Notes under the pieces: model-generated
The model's database searches: none
Told to the model about the DNA's origin: nothing
Seen by the model: only the letters and a program-made list of their open reading frames with translations
Shown: piece by piece, positions 10,794 to 23,900 of the stretch
Numbering within the stretch: position 1 is the first letter of the stretch
Layout: each line of letters opens with the position of its first letter
Made by a program: the position numbers and the translations under genes
Source: Apus apus
Taxonomy: Eukaryota > Chordata > Aves > Apodiformes > Apodidae
DNA: 64,000 nucleotides
Direction: 5' to 3'
Assembly: GCF_020740795.1 (NCBI RefSeq)
Contig: NC_067282.1
Location: 132,489,132 to 132,553,131, forward strand

Positions 10794-13700
10794 GTATGTT
10801 TTTCATATTGTATTAACACTTACCTGATCTCAATGTTGCTTATTGTATAATGCTAGACCAGAAAACTACTGTATTCCTGTGGCTCTAAGTTTGTAAAAAG
10901 CTGCGTCAAGCTGCCTGTTTAACAGGTAAAAACATGTTTGGGGAGTTGTGTGTGGGTTTGATACGTTTGTAAGCAGGAGTTTGAAAAGCTGCCATTACTG
11001 TGCTTTCCTCATTCATTCAAAGGGGAAGACCTGTTAAGCTGGCAGTGATGGAGCAAGGCAGCACTGGGATTTCTTCTTCCTATATCCTTCAGCAGTTTTA
11101 GGAAAATAAGAAGAAAGGTGGGGGTGAGGCAGGGGGGAATGATGGGACTGAAAGAGAACTGTTATAACAGAGCTCAATTAAAAGAAACCAAAATAAAAAT
11201 ACACATTTCCTTTTGAATAAAACTGCCAGGGTGTTGAACTGTAAATGTTTGAAGCCATCTACTGTCTCCTGTTTAACTAGTTTAAAATACTTGGCAGCAC
11301 AGCAATTACTGTCAAATGAACAGAGAATCACAAGGCTAAATACCATTCCCACAGGTACCTTAAAAGTTTAATAATAGTGTATTTTGGCAGCTGTTGCTTT
11401 GAATAAGATGTAGCAAAAATATTTCTAGAGGGAGGTTGTTTCAGGAGATTGTTTGGGTAGCTTTGATACTCCTCACAAAATGCTCTAAAAGCTGTCCACC
11501 CAACATTATGTACTTTTATGTCAACTGTGGTGAGCTGTGCCACAGAGAAGAGGTAGCACTCTGCTCCTAGAGCCTCAAAGGTTGGTGTAGCCCACAAACA
11601 GTGATGCTTTGTCTTTTCTGCACTTGGTCATTAAGAACTAGCTACAGACTAAAACTGAGCATGTTTTTTCCTAGCTGACAAGAACACAGTGTTGCTAATC
11701 TAATAGTAATAGTTTTTAGGCTGCAATATGCTTTTTATAGCTTACCCCTCCCATTTCTTCCATTGTGACATATTTTAAGTGATTTGTAGTCTGTAGAGAG
11801 CACTGGCTAACTTTATGAAGTTTCAAAGAGACCAGATCTTTTCCAAGTTAACATTACGTAGTCAACTTGCAGGTTACCTTAAATACCACACCACCTGTTG
11901 CAAATATAGCAATGATGTGGTGTCTGAAACTGTATCTGAATGCTAAACTAGCTCTCACACATTGTCCCCATTTTGGTTTAATATTCTTTCCAGAAAAGCT
12001 TTGGAAGCCTCATGTACTGTCCCTCCTTTCCCATCAGTATTCTTTTTTCTTCATCCTCTTACACAGTATTTCTAAAAATTGGTCTCTACTTGTGTATATT
12101 CCAGTAATTAATTAGCAGCTGAATCAGATCATTACTGTCCTGTGAATTAAAAAAAAAAAGTCTTAACAAAGAGACAAGAGCTGAGTGGCTTTCCCATGAA
12201 GGACTTCTTTCAATTTGACAATACCATTTGAAACCCCATTTCTAGATTCCTCATAAGAAACCTGGATATCAGGATTTTTTTTTAAATAGAAATTGTGACA
12301 GCTTATAACTTACTTTGATAATATCAGAACCAGTATATTCCGAGGTGAACGGTCCCAGTAATGTACTATACATCTAGCTCAGAGAAAAGATCATTTTTAT
12401 TACCTGAACTTTCTTCTGTAATCTATCATGGGCACACATTCCTTGAAGATCAAAGAACCCTCATGCCTTTAGGATCTCTTGAATATATTAAAAGCAAGAA
12501 ATAACTCAAAGCAAGATTTAATAAGCTTACATACATGTCTTTGCCATTTAGCTTCCTAGCGGATTGTACATCATGATCTTGATCTGAAGTCAAAGTTAGA
12601 TGTACAAACAACTGTAAGTCCACTTTCTGGCTCTGTAAATCACTTAGGAACAGATATGGGTCCTAATGCCTTTTACAAAGATAAACTTCTAAGCTTTCTA
12701 ATTCTTACCCTGCCCCCCCTTTCTTTTTTTAAAATACTCTCTGCAATTAAACAGCCAAGATATGAAAGCTGCATTGTTCAGTCCTTATGAAACTAATGGC
12801 CAAGAAGGAAGCTTGGTCACTAACTGGGTTAAGCAGAAAAAAAGAAAATCCTTCTTGTAGGAGCTATAAAAGACTATGAACTCCTTGCAATTACTCCTAT
12901 GGATGTTTGTCTGCTCCTGAAAAAATAATGCTTACAAGTTGGTCTTCATCTTGGCTCCGCTGCCCAAAGAAATACATATGAGCCACCTGCTGTCCAGCAT
13001 AGTGCACTGTGCAGTTTACATGCCTACCAGGATGGGATCAGTATTTGTTACTAATTTTGAAACAAGGGTATAGTTCCAGATGCTGGCATTTTATCCATGG
13101 GATTCTACTGTAGTCACTTGGAATAGCTGTGCAGTCATCTGGATTGAAATCTAGCTAATGTTTAAAGGGAAAGTCAAAGAGCAGGAGAAATAGTCTTAGG
13201 TGTCAAATGCTCCCTGTTCTAACCAGGCTCCTTCAAGGCAAAATTAAATCTTACATTAGTAAATCTCCTAAATCCTGAGAATTCTGTCTTTAGCAGCTTA
13301 TGTTCTGGGATCCCTCCAGTGAGCTGTTCTTCTATGGCATTAAGATGATCTGTTCAAAATCTTCAAAACATTTTTGGAAGATCTTTCTGTATCCAGGATC
13401 CTGCAGAAAGGAAGGGTCTGGAAATCTTTGTTCACCTCAGCCTTATCCCCTTCCTTTTGAGAAGTGACTATAGGGTTCCTCCTCTAACACTAACCATCCC
13501 CATACTTGCCTTTAGGATGTCGTTCTTCTTATCTTTCCTATATTAATTTAAAGTTGGTGGCTTGTGGGTTTATTTTTAAAGCACCACCTCTTAGTACCAA
13601 AATTAACAGGTACTTCACTCTTTAGACCTTTACCTTTATCATTGCTTCCATTTCAGTGTCTTTTAAGACTGAAGTGCAGTGTTTCATCTGCTTCTCTGCA

Positions 13701-15148
13701 CCTAAGAAGTGAGAATTCTGGCAGGATAGGGAATTTTTCTTCCTCCATACTGATGTCTGCAGGAAGCAGGTCATCAACTCTGTGCAGGCAGTTACTGTTC
13801 CAAGCAGTACCTGTATATCTACTTCTCCAAATTAATGTAGACCCTAGCACTGAAGTAATTTTATTTGATTAAGAATGTGTGGTTGCTTTCTAACCAAAGT
13901 ACTGAATGACACCTTCTATTTGCTTTCTCCAGATACGGCTCCTACCTGGTGTGGGAGGAACTGGGGGGCTTCAATGAAGAATCGATGGTTCCGCTAGGTC
14001 TGTATGCAGGGCAGCTGGCACTAAACTGGGCATGGACTCCAATATTTTTTGGAGCACACAAAATGGGATGGGTAAGTGGAAAAGCAAGTTTCTCAATCAG
14101 GCTTCTGCTATCATTTGCAAGGTGGAAAGACTAAAGTTTTGTATCATAATCTTTTCTCCCTGAAATTGAGCTGAGTACAGAATATGGCTTGCAGAAGTTT
14201 TTTTAAATTCTCTTTAATACATCCCAGCAGCCACTTGAGAGAATTTACATTATCTACAACATCCTGAAATGTTTAGATTTCAAGAAGCTCTTTCTGCCAT
14301 CTCTTGACAAGGGCTTTGTGTGATTAGAAAATGCAGATTTATGCCTCACTAAAATTCCTAGGTATCTCTGGCAAACAGCAGTGAGAAGAAGCTTATGATA
14401 GCATTACTCAGGTAATTAGCATGCACTTTTAGACAAGACTAATTTTCTGCAGTCTGAAGAGAAACAGCTTGCCTCAGAAATAAAAACAATATTAAAAATA
14501 GAAAATATTTCCCTGGTTCTTTTAATATATATTTGCAATGCTGTAACAGTGGAAAACTTTGCAATCTATCACTGATTCTTTTACATGGCATCTCTTCAGG
14601 CAGCATCTATGAGATGAAAAGACTGGGTAAGTTTACTTAGCTAAGTGACTTGCTTAGTGTTGCACTGGGTTTGTACTCAGTGTAGCACTTCCTGCTGTCA
14701 AAAAAAGAGGGTATCGGTGAGAGGGATTTTCTTCTCCCTCTTCTGCTCCCAGCTGCAGTGCCCATCTCTGTGACTCTTATTTTATGAGTCAATTAAACTT
14801 GTAATTCATCAGAAATGTCTTTTTCGGTTTTGCTGGCTGGTTTTCTGAGAAGGAATTAACTCATGGAGGGATCCAACAAATCCCAGAGATAAGTGGAAAA
14901 AGCCACACAAAGACTATCTAGTCAAGAAAATTCGACAAGTGAAAATAACACAACACTTCCCTGTGTTTCAGGGGCTGGTCACTCTCCTGCTCACCACTGG
15001 TATGGCAACAGCTACAACTGCTTCCTGGTATAACATCAACAAAACAGCAGCTTATTTGATGGTTCCTTATTTAGCTTGGCTAACCATGGCTTCTGCACTC
15101 AATTACCGTGTCTGGAAGGACAATCGCAAAAAGAAACTATATGAATAA
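10606..15148 (+). CDS. TSPO: Translocator protein, 18 kDa (three coding exons)
   Basis: TSPO is a five-helix outer mitochondrial membrane protein that binds cholesterol and porphyrins. Coding exons are 10606-10793, 13933-14071 and 14972-15148, with GT-AG introns and phases 2 and 0. The product has 167 aa, against 169 in human. Recognisable signatures are [14 protein letters not shown] (helix 1), [29 protein letters not shown] (helix 2), [20 protein letters not shown] (helix 3) and [13 protein letters not shown] (helix 5). The cholesterol-recognition CRAC segment is kept as L152-N-Y154-R155, followed by a basic tail [11 protein letters not shown] chose the ATG at 10606, since an in-frame TTG four codons upstream is not a start. 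The first exon includes about 13 nt of 5' UTR after the acceptor at 10592. It diverges head to head from MCAT. Confidence 0.97.
10794..13932 (+). other. TSPO: TSPO intron between coding exons 1 and 2
   Basis: About 3.1 kb of AT-rich intron. No repeat family or exon was recognised in it; scattered short open frames look random. Confidence 0.7.
13933..14071 (+). CDS. TSPO: TSPO second coding exon (residues 63-109)
   Basis: This 139-bp exon follows CTCCAG and ends in TGG before GTAAGT. It encodes [13 protein letters not shown] and the helix 3 segment [18 protein letters not shown], both strongly conserved. Confidence 0.96.
14972..15148 (+). CDS. TSPO: TSPO last coding exon (residues 110-167)
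   Basis: The exon follows a TTTCAG acceptor and encodes helices 4 and 5, the CRAC segment and the lysine-rich tail. The stop TAA is at 15146-15148. Intron 3 (14072-14971) is about 900 bp with nothing notable in it. Confidence 0.96.
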   Translation, partial: GLVTLLLTTGMATATTASWYNINKTAAYLMVPYLAWLTMASALNYRVWKDNRKKKLYE

Positions 15149-15701
15149 ATGGTTTTCAGCCAAGACAACTTTTTTCCACAAGAATTTTTCTAAATGAAGT
15201 TACGGCCTTATTTTGTTTTTAGCTGAACTGCTTACACCACTAGTTTGTTAAGTACAAGTTGACAAATCAGTATTTGTTTAAAGCAAGTGTCTTTACTTGG
15301 CAAGTCACAAAGGGTAACTGGGTTTTATAGCAAACAAAGAGAATAATGCTGATTGAAAAGTACTAGTTTTCTGTACTACAGCATTACACTTTATATGACT
15401 ACAGCATTTTAACTATTACCAGAAATACACAAGCTCCAACTTCATTATGTTCAGAAGAAGAACCCAGCCTTATATTAACACAGCTTCCAGAAAGCTGTTC
15501 CAAACAGTGACAGGCATAATTGTGGCCTTAATCTTTCTTATTTACCACTAGACACAGAGCTTTAATGTATGGTGTGTCCCACTACAGCTGTCAGGTACTT
15601 ATCTTCTGGTCATTGTACTCTGGAAATGTTTTTCAAGATCTTTTTCACAATTTGTGCCTTCCCACTGTGCAGCACTGTGCAATCTATTGTTAGCTAAATG
15701 C

Positions 15702-15707
15702 ATTAAA
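15702..15707 (+). terminator. TSPO: Candidate TSPO polyadenylation signal ATTAAA
   Basis: An ATTAAA lies about 555 nt after the TSPO stop in AT-rich sequence. It would give a 3' UTR of ordinary length. An AATAAA also overlaps the stop codon itself, but that position is unlikely to be used. Confidence 0.4.
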
Positions 15708-15719
15708 CTACATGTAAAC

Positions 15720-17040
15720 TTATTAACCTTGTTAATCTGTTTTTATTGTTTTAAATGGTTTTAAAGCTGAAAAATACTGAATGCAACAGGATGCTGCAGT
15801 CTCAAAGATTGCCCCTTTGTCTCTTCTCACCATTGCAATGGGCAAGACAAAACAGGAAATTCAGAACACCTGGAGAGAAACTAAGAGGATCTAAATATCT
15901 GGACACACTTCTGAAGCATCACCAGCAGCACTGCCCAAATAGCACTAACATACCTTGGCCCTCAGTGTGATGCCAGTTCACCTTTAGACCTTAACAGTGG
16001 AGCTGGCAGCCAAGCCACAGGTGGGTCAGTTACCCAGCAGGGCAATACATACACCGTAGCAACTAGGGGCTCATACCTGCCCCTCCTCACTTTAACTGCT
16101 TAGAAACAGCAACAAGGATTTCTCCTCTTCAGAGTTACGGTAGCTGACATAGTAAGATCTGGGATGCTTAGTTCAAACAGTTGCTTCCTGTAAGAGAAAA
16201 ACATTTTTTGTCTAACAGCACAACAACAGACTATTTTTGCCCACAGATTATGGTCCCACTGCACAAGTCTTACTGCTTTTTAAGTCATTCTTCTGGTTTG
16301 CTAAGTGTGACATCACTTTCTTCTTTGTGATGAGGGAAAAGTTCCCCTTTATTCTAGATCCCTAGGCCCTTTGTTACATGTTTTCAGGTACTTTGAAAGC
16401 AGAAGGTGTCTTTTGCTCTCATACAGGTGACATCTGCTGAACAGTACTGCATATCCCCTTACATCCAGTCTTCAAGCACCCATTACTATATTCTATATTG
16501 CAGAAAAATGTTTTCCCTGCATCAGAAGCAGTTGCACCATCTATGTTAACACTTCCACCATGTTTCTTTAATCACATTTAAGTAAGGAATCCAAAAAAGT
16601 TCTGACTTGTGATCAGGCTGTCACACCACTTCTGACTGTGCAATCCAGCTCTCCCTTCTGCTCCACCTGTGCAGTGACTAAATTTCCATAGGAGACAGAT
16701 GGTTTATTTCTCCAGCCTATGTTCCAGTCAGTGGAAAGAAGCAGGCTTCTGCAGACCGGCCTGAGGTAGCCTAAAATATCCCTCTTGCTCCCTCATCAGG
16801 AGAGATAGCATGCTGCATATTTGCAAAGCTTGGAGTAAGGAAAGTTTACATTATACAATTTTATAGCTGTACATTGCTCTCAAGCAGATCCCGATTGCTG
16901 CAACTAGATTAAAAAAATCTACTCACATATTTCCTGACAGCAGAATTTTTGCAACTTGTACATATAGCCAAAGCAACATACATGTAGCATCAAATTCATA
17001 AATTTCAGCAAGTTACCCTGATTTGAGAAGGGAGGAAAGA
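15720..17040. other. Intergenic gap between converging TSPO and TTLL12 3' ends
   Basis: TSPO (plus) and TTLL12 (minus) converge; their stop codons are about 2.7 kb apart. After allowing for the two 3' UTRs, the middle holds no recognised gene or repeat. Confidence 0.5.
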
Positions 17041-17050
17041 TTAGGAATGA

Positions 17051-17056
17051 TTTATT
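17051..17056 (-). terminator. TTLL12: Candidate TTLL12 polyadenylation signal AATAAA
   Basis: An AATAAA on the minus strand lies about 790 nt past the TTLL12 stop. ATTAAA hexamers nearer the stop (17483-17478 and 17352-17347) are alternatives, so the 3' UTR end is uncertain. Confidence 0.4.
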
Positions 17057-17841
17057 TCAAACTGACACCCCATTCCCAAATATCTCTATCTTAGAGCCTA
17101 AGCTTTGAAGTCCAAAGACTGCCTGGCCTTTGAGCAGAGTTTTTCAGATCCCTTTCATTCCTTTGGGCTTCTTCTGTATTCCTATGCTGCTCTAGACATT
17201 GCATCCTTCTCAATCCCTGCCTGACCACTTCTCACAAATCTACTTTCTTTAAGGGGCAAGGCTAAGCATGACAGCCAGCAGTATAGGGTTCCTAAATGCT
17301 GTGGATTTTCTTTTTAAATAAGAAAAAAGGAAAGAGCCATCACGTCTTTAATCTCATGACCCTAGTAGTTCATTGCACTGAAATACCATATTCCCATCAG
17401 AACATTTTACATCTTTGTATAACAAAGGGAGAGATAAGAAAGATATACAAACTCCAACATGATTCAGTAAATTACAGTTTTAATGTTGACATGAGGAACT
17501 TGTGCAATGTTTCCCAGCAAGCAAGCAAGCAATCAGGCTACCTGAGAAACAAGTCAATTGCTCCAGTTACTGTCCTATTTTGAGGTCTCCCATATTCAGT
17601 AAACAAGATATTTGGTCAACACAAACTGATCATTTGTAGAACTAAGCAAGACAAGGAAAATACAGACAAAATTATCAATACAATATATGGTATATGCATA
17701 TTCTTCTGATTAGAATTTCTTTTTTCCTGGGTTACCAGTATAGGAAAATAGTTGCATCAGCAGCTCATAGAACTGAAATATAAATCTTGCTGTTAAGCAT
17801 ATCTGTGAAGGAAATTATTAATAGAGATAAGCCTCGTGTGG

Positions 17842-17993
17842 CTAGACAATGCTCGTCACATGGCAGCTGTCTGTTTCATCCAGAAATAGGGTGCTGAAGA
17901 CATCATTAAAAAAGGTAGGGTGGTATTTGCAGGCTCTATCACAGTCGGGATTAAAGTTCACCTCTAGGATCTGAGGCTGCATAATTCTTTTCC
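17842..17993 (-). CDS. TTLL12: TTLL12 exon 14 (residues 578-627 and stop)
   Basis: The exon encodes [37 protein letters not shown] and the C-terminus CHVTSIV (human CHVTCLV). The stop TAG is at 17844-17842. Confidence 0.96.
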
Positions 17994-20900
17994 CTGTAAA
18001 GGGGAACACAAACATTGCCTCTTACTACAAGCTCTTTAGAGATCCTGAATCTGTCTTTAAGCCAGAATATATGAAATGACTGGAAAACGCTCCCATCTGG
18101 CAAGCCAGCAGGGTGTTTTTATTTCAGTGGGTCTGGGTTTTTCTGGAGGAACAAAGGTCTGTTCCACCACCAGAGGACCATAATCCAACGGATTCTACAA
18201 TCATTGTTCTAATTAATTGCCTCATTTAGAATATTTGCAGCAATTGAATAGGATCTCCCTGATACAGCTGTCTTGCTTGACCCTTGCAGCCACTGCAGGA
18301 CTGGGCTAGGGGCACCTGCCCAACATACAACATCTAATCACTCTTCCAGGAAACCTGGGCACAGTGTATTTTCCCTGTGTCCCAAGGACCACAAGGGCAC
18401 AAGAGTACACTCCATTCTCTTTAATAGTCCCCCAGGAGTCCTTTTTGTGTTTGGTGCCTCTGCTGCTCTTCTACATAGAAGAGACATGCATCTGGGTTGG
18501 GCATGCTTACAGAACACTTTTGAGCCTCCTAGTGAGATAAAGAATTCACCCAGATTTTGCTACCAGTGCTCCACAACTGGCTAGAAGGAAGGCTCCAGGT
18601 AGCTGTTAGCCATGCGTAGCAGTAACATGAAGCAGCTTCATATACATGTTCTTGCAGAGACTTGGCAACAACTGAGTGACAGTCCTGAGGACATGAATAC
18701 CACTGAAATGGTGAAAGTGGTCCCTTCCCTGCTATAAAAAGTAATTGCACATTGAAGACACTGGGCCAAGCCTGGAAGCCACAGACAGTAAAATTATCTT
18801 TTTAAGGTTTTCATTAAGAGACAGGTATTTCAGACATTCTCTCACCATAAATGGGAAAGAAAACTTGTTGCTGTTGGAGAGACTAGATTGCTATACAGTT
18901 GCATTTTTTTGGGTGTGTGTGTTTTTTGTTTTGTTTTGTTGTTTTTTTGTTAATCAGAGAATGGCAGTAGCAGGGTCATAAGGGAAGCAAGGACTCAGCC
19001 AGGCATAGTTAACACTCTCCCATCATTACTGTTAACCAGCACAGCAGATGCTAACTACACAGATCTCCAACTCCAGATCCACTTTGATGTCAGTGGGAGG
19101 CACAGAGCATGCAGCTCACACTGCGTGTAAAACAGTAAGAGTTCAGACAAAAGAAATACATTTCTGAAAATGTCCACAAATATAAAGAATTCAACATTCA
19201 AAGAAAGGAGGTTCTCACCATCTCTGCTGGTGTCCCATTTTAGCATCAAGTCAATGGCATATATTGCTCTTGATGATGGATAATCACAGATGCCAAGAGG
19301 TGCAGGTTTAGCTGAAGCAACTTGGAACAATTCAGCAAATGCCTTAAAAATATTTTCCTAATAACAGAAAAAGCTCCGTGAATGAGATTCCATAAAAGCA
19401 ATAAACATGTTTTTAATCACCTCACTCACACAGCTTTTAAAAGACTTTGTATAAATTACGCTAGCCAACAGATGAAAAACTGCACAGCATTAGCTTCAAA
19501 ATGTGTATTTAGACCTACAGTGAAAGTGCTGAGCACCTGGCAATATCTACGGACTTTTCTAAGGAGCAAATCAGTGCTACAGAAATCCTGGAAACAGTGC
19601 ATTTAATATTAAAATTAATCCTCTTCTCAGGCATTATGAACACTATTGCACTGTATACTGTTGCAATACAGTATACAGTTTGTGTGTCAGGAGAGTTCTG
19701 TGGACACCAGCAGTGCAACTGTGAAGTTCTGGCTTTTTCCTGCCTATTAAGTTCCATTCTAGCTCCATTTTGGTTTGTTCTGCAATGAAAAATCTTCTAC
19801 CCACTTAAAACCTCTAAAAAAAGTGATGGGGACACGGAGACTCTAAGAACATACTACACTGGTATTTTGAGAAACAGATATCCAATGTGAAAGTGAAATA
19901 AACCAGAAAGAACATGCAGGTGTGAATTTTAGCATTTAGTTTATCCCGCAGTGAACCATTTCTTCTGCAAATAAAAACATGGTGTGATACTTCCTATTCT
20001 GCACACAATACTACTTAGGGTAACCTACAGTAATGTTCTGACATTTCTCTTTTCACCCCTTGTAGTTTATTCAGACAATTTTTAACCTAATGCTGCAAAA
20101 CCTGTCACACTTTGAGTATCACTGATTGGATATAAGGTCCTAGTTAAAACTATATAAATTAATTTATGGAAATCAACCCACAGTTGGGTAATGTATTCAC
20201 TTTTGAAAGCATATGCACCAACAAATGCTCAGCTATTGCTCATCTTACATCTTTTACCCCCTGATAAATATGTAAGAATGCAACAATTCAGTTTTGTGCA
20301 TGTTTCTGAACCACCCCTTCATGTTAAGCTTTTTATTTCAAGCACAAATTACTGGCAAAAAAAATAAATGAGGAGGCCCTCATCTGCTTTCCTGTATGTT
20401 TTATGGAACTACAGTATTTGGAGCTTCCTCTTCACCGATAAAAGATGCCCAATTATTGGGGAACTATATGTTTTCTTATGAAAAGTCATTCATGCAATGA
20501 CCAGTGACAGGGCTCTGGCCAGCTCACTAATGCAGAGAAGGTGGGGCAGCAGCTGGAAATTCTGCATTGGAGTCTCAAAGGCAAGATGTATTTTAACAAA
20601 CAGGGCTTCTAACGGACTAGCTCAGAGGTAAAATATTAGTGGAGGAGGAGTCCTTCAGGAAAGAGCAAAGACCAGCCTAACTTTTTTATTTTTAAATATG
20701 CCACAGTATACAAATGCAGCTTCTGCACCATCAGTCTGGCAGTGTAACCCTTCAAGCACAGTGCCCCTGAAGCAGTAGCAGAACTTATTTCTATCAGCAA
20801 GTTGGGCACAGCTGGGCACATCCTTATCTTGTGAGTGAGCTCTAGTGCACTACACAGCAAACTAACGTGAAAGTGTACACATAGATCTTTAGATGGACAG

Positions 20901-23900
20901 CTCTAGTTGAAAGATATAGATCATAACCTGTGATGCCATTCTACTGAGACCACTATATACTGTAACTTCCTATTTCCTTTAGTGTCCTACTTGTTCTGAC
21001 ACCTCCTTATCTTTGTGAAGCCATTTGCAACAAAGGAAGCCAGAGCCTGAATCCCACAGTAGTTCAGTTTTTCAGGATCAGAGCTGATATTCTGCTGAAG
21101 GCTTTGAAAACAACTTTTCCACAGTCACGCAAGCAACATCTGTAGTGATCAGCACAATTTATATTCTCAACTTCCCTGACATGTTTCATGAAATAATAAG
21201 TCTTCACAGCCATGGGCTTAGATTATTAGCAACCTTCTGTAAAAAAGATGGAAGGACATGAAAAACAATTCTACTCCCAGGATCCTATGGGTAGTCAGGA
21301 CCTACTTGATTAGTAAGTCCAATATAAAGAATTCTCATAGCGTAATCATGAAATAGAATTCACACATGCTAACAACAAAATATTTGAGAGGGAGTACATT
21401 AAGTTAACAAATGCTTCTAAAGTAAAAGTTAACATTTTCTGTCCTTTGTGGAACTGATACACATGAAATATATCTTATGAATAAAAAAGCCAGTACCACT
21501 TTTGGAAAAGCTAGTCTGCTGAGTAGAAAAATTAATAAATTAATAATTTACATGAGAAAGATGAAGTGCTGACTTACTTGTACTGTTGGCCAAGGATATT
21601 CAGGATATTGTTTTTCAAACAGAGGAATAAATTCTTCACAGTGTACCTAAAACAGTTGGGAGTGACTGAGCAATCAGATGACAAGAGAATGAAACATCAA
21701 ATATTTGTTGCCATTCGTAGAAACCCTGGCAGCAAACTAGGGAATTAAACAGTTCCTGAATACTTTCCTTGATCCAGTATTTCTTGTTATAGAAGACCAC
21801 ACTGGATATTTGACAGTTATTAGCTATCACTTTTATAATTCTTTTATTGATCTCTTATCAATGTGAGTTATATTCAGGATGTAGGTTTGCATCACCTTAT
21901 ATAACCACAGATGATTATGGGTCCAGAGAGGGAAGAGTCTAGGAAAATACTGGCTTAGGGTACTTTTACAGCCTCACTGCTTAAGTGGATGTGAAATAGG
22001 TTATTTGGGAACAGTCACAAAGGAGGCACTGGAAGATTTTCTAACAACAGAAAGGTGAGGAAATGTTTTAGGCCGTTTGCCTACCTGTTTTAATGTCACA
22101 CCAGGAGCATAATTCATGACTGTGAAATGCTTCTCATAGTCATCCAAGTCATCAAGGGAAAATGCCCTAAAGAATAAAAGAACTCCTCAGTTCCCAAGGT
22201 ATCAGATTGAATTTTAAGCCCCTCCCCACATGAATGAAGGGCACTTAATTACCGATTTGAGAAGCGTAGCCAGAATACATCATAGATATACAGCCTGAGT
22301 GGCTTTACGGACCGCAGCAACACCACATAACGGATGTCAAATTTAACCATCCCCACATCTTCTCTGTGAAACAACACTGGATTCTCAATGTATTTGCACA
22401 CGACCTGCAACAAAGCAAAAACCACTCACAGTAAATGCAGTTCAACTGAAGTGAAAACAAAGTGTCACTGGATCTTGATTATTTAAGCTACTCTTGTATG
22501 CATTTCAGGTTTTCTTTAGAAGTGTGCACAAATACACAATGTTGCTATGCAAATAGGTACCTTTTAGCAAACTCTTTGACATCAGGGTGAGGAAAGAGCG
22601 AAGGCAGAATGTACTGCTTGAAAAAAAACCACCACAATATAATTTTATTTATAATTTCAGTGACTTTGTTGTTGGGAACTAGAATACTGAAGCAATTCCC
22701 TGTGCATTTTTGCATTCCAGAAAACATGCAGTCCACAGAGCACGAGAAATAAAGGTGAAGTGACACTGACATATGACCACAAATTGCAGATTCCCTATAA
22801 AAAACTCCATGATTCATCTACTGTTGGCAAAGACAGTACTTCCTACCAGTACTTTCAGCAATATCAACCAGAAGACAGAGTAATAATGTTCCAAAATTTA
22901 TGACCAACACTAAGCATAGTTACTGTGTGTTCATGTTAAAGTAGCAGCACACTGGAGTATTCATTGCTGTCAGGGCAAATTTTATTTTTTAAATAAGAAA
23001 CCACCAGGCTCTGAGTTAATCACTGCAACCAGTGGAGCTGACCAATTTGCATATGAATCAATTCTGAACTGATTGAAACTGTATGCCTGTGGCCAGCATA
23101 TGAAGAAAATTAGTATTTTTAGAACTACTTCTAAGAAGGGTTTTTGCAGCTGTCCCCTTTAAATCACATTCAAAACTAGGGTCTCTTACCTTTGGGCTGC
23201 TTTCTCTATGCCTGATGATATTGTTAAGGTTGTTGGTGATGTGGGTATCCAGGCTTCTGGCCAAGTTCCATGGTTTGCATATCCAGTGATTGTCTTCTCC
23301 TCTGAGAGAGAAAGAGAGAGAGAGAGAGATTAAGTATCCAACTCATTAATCTGTCTGAACATCCACTTGAACTGATGTATGTGTTCCCCTGAATAAATAC
23401 ATTATAAAGCTGTGGGCATCAGTGCAAAAACTAAGGACTTTTGACTGACAGCTGGGAGCAGTAAGCCGTAGGTTTACAGGGGAGAAAAGGCAGCAGAAGC
23501 TTTCACTGATCTTTTCAGTTAAGGCTTAGCATGCTCTCATCATTCATTTCCTTCTGCATCTGACTCCTTCAAAAGGGGAAAACAATGCATCAACAGGGCA
23601 GCATCATCAAGAATACACAAAGGTCATGGTGCAGAAATCATACTGCCCGGAGTCTGAGAACATTCTACCACGGCATCATGCAACTTTCTGAGTTGATTCC
23701 CTAGTAACATCTCCAAATCATTCACACAAACATCATAACTCATCTATTTGGGAAGATATCACAAAATATCTCAACAATTCCTACTGCAAGAAAGTGAAAG
23801 CGCACCATCATCTTCTCACTTTATAGCTACCTCAAGGGGCAAAACTACTTGACATTTCCTTGAGGAAAACAAGCAACGTGCTGGTCTTTCAACGCATCTT

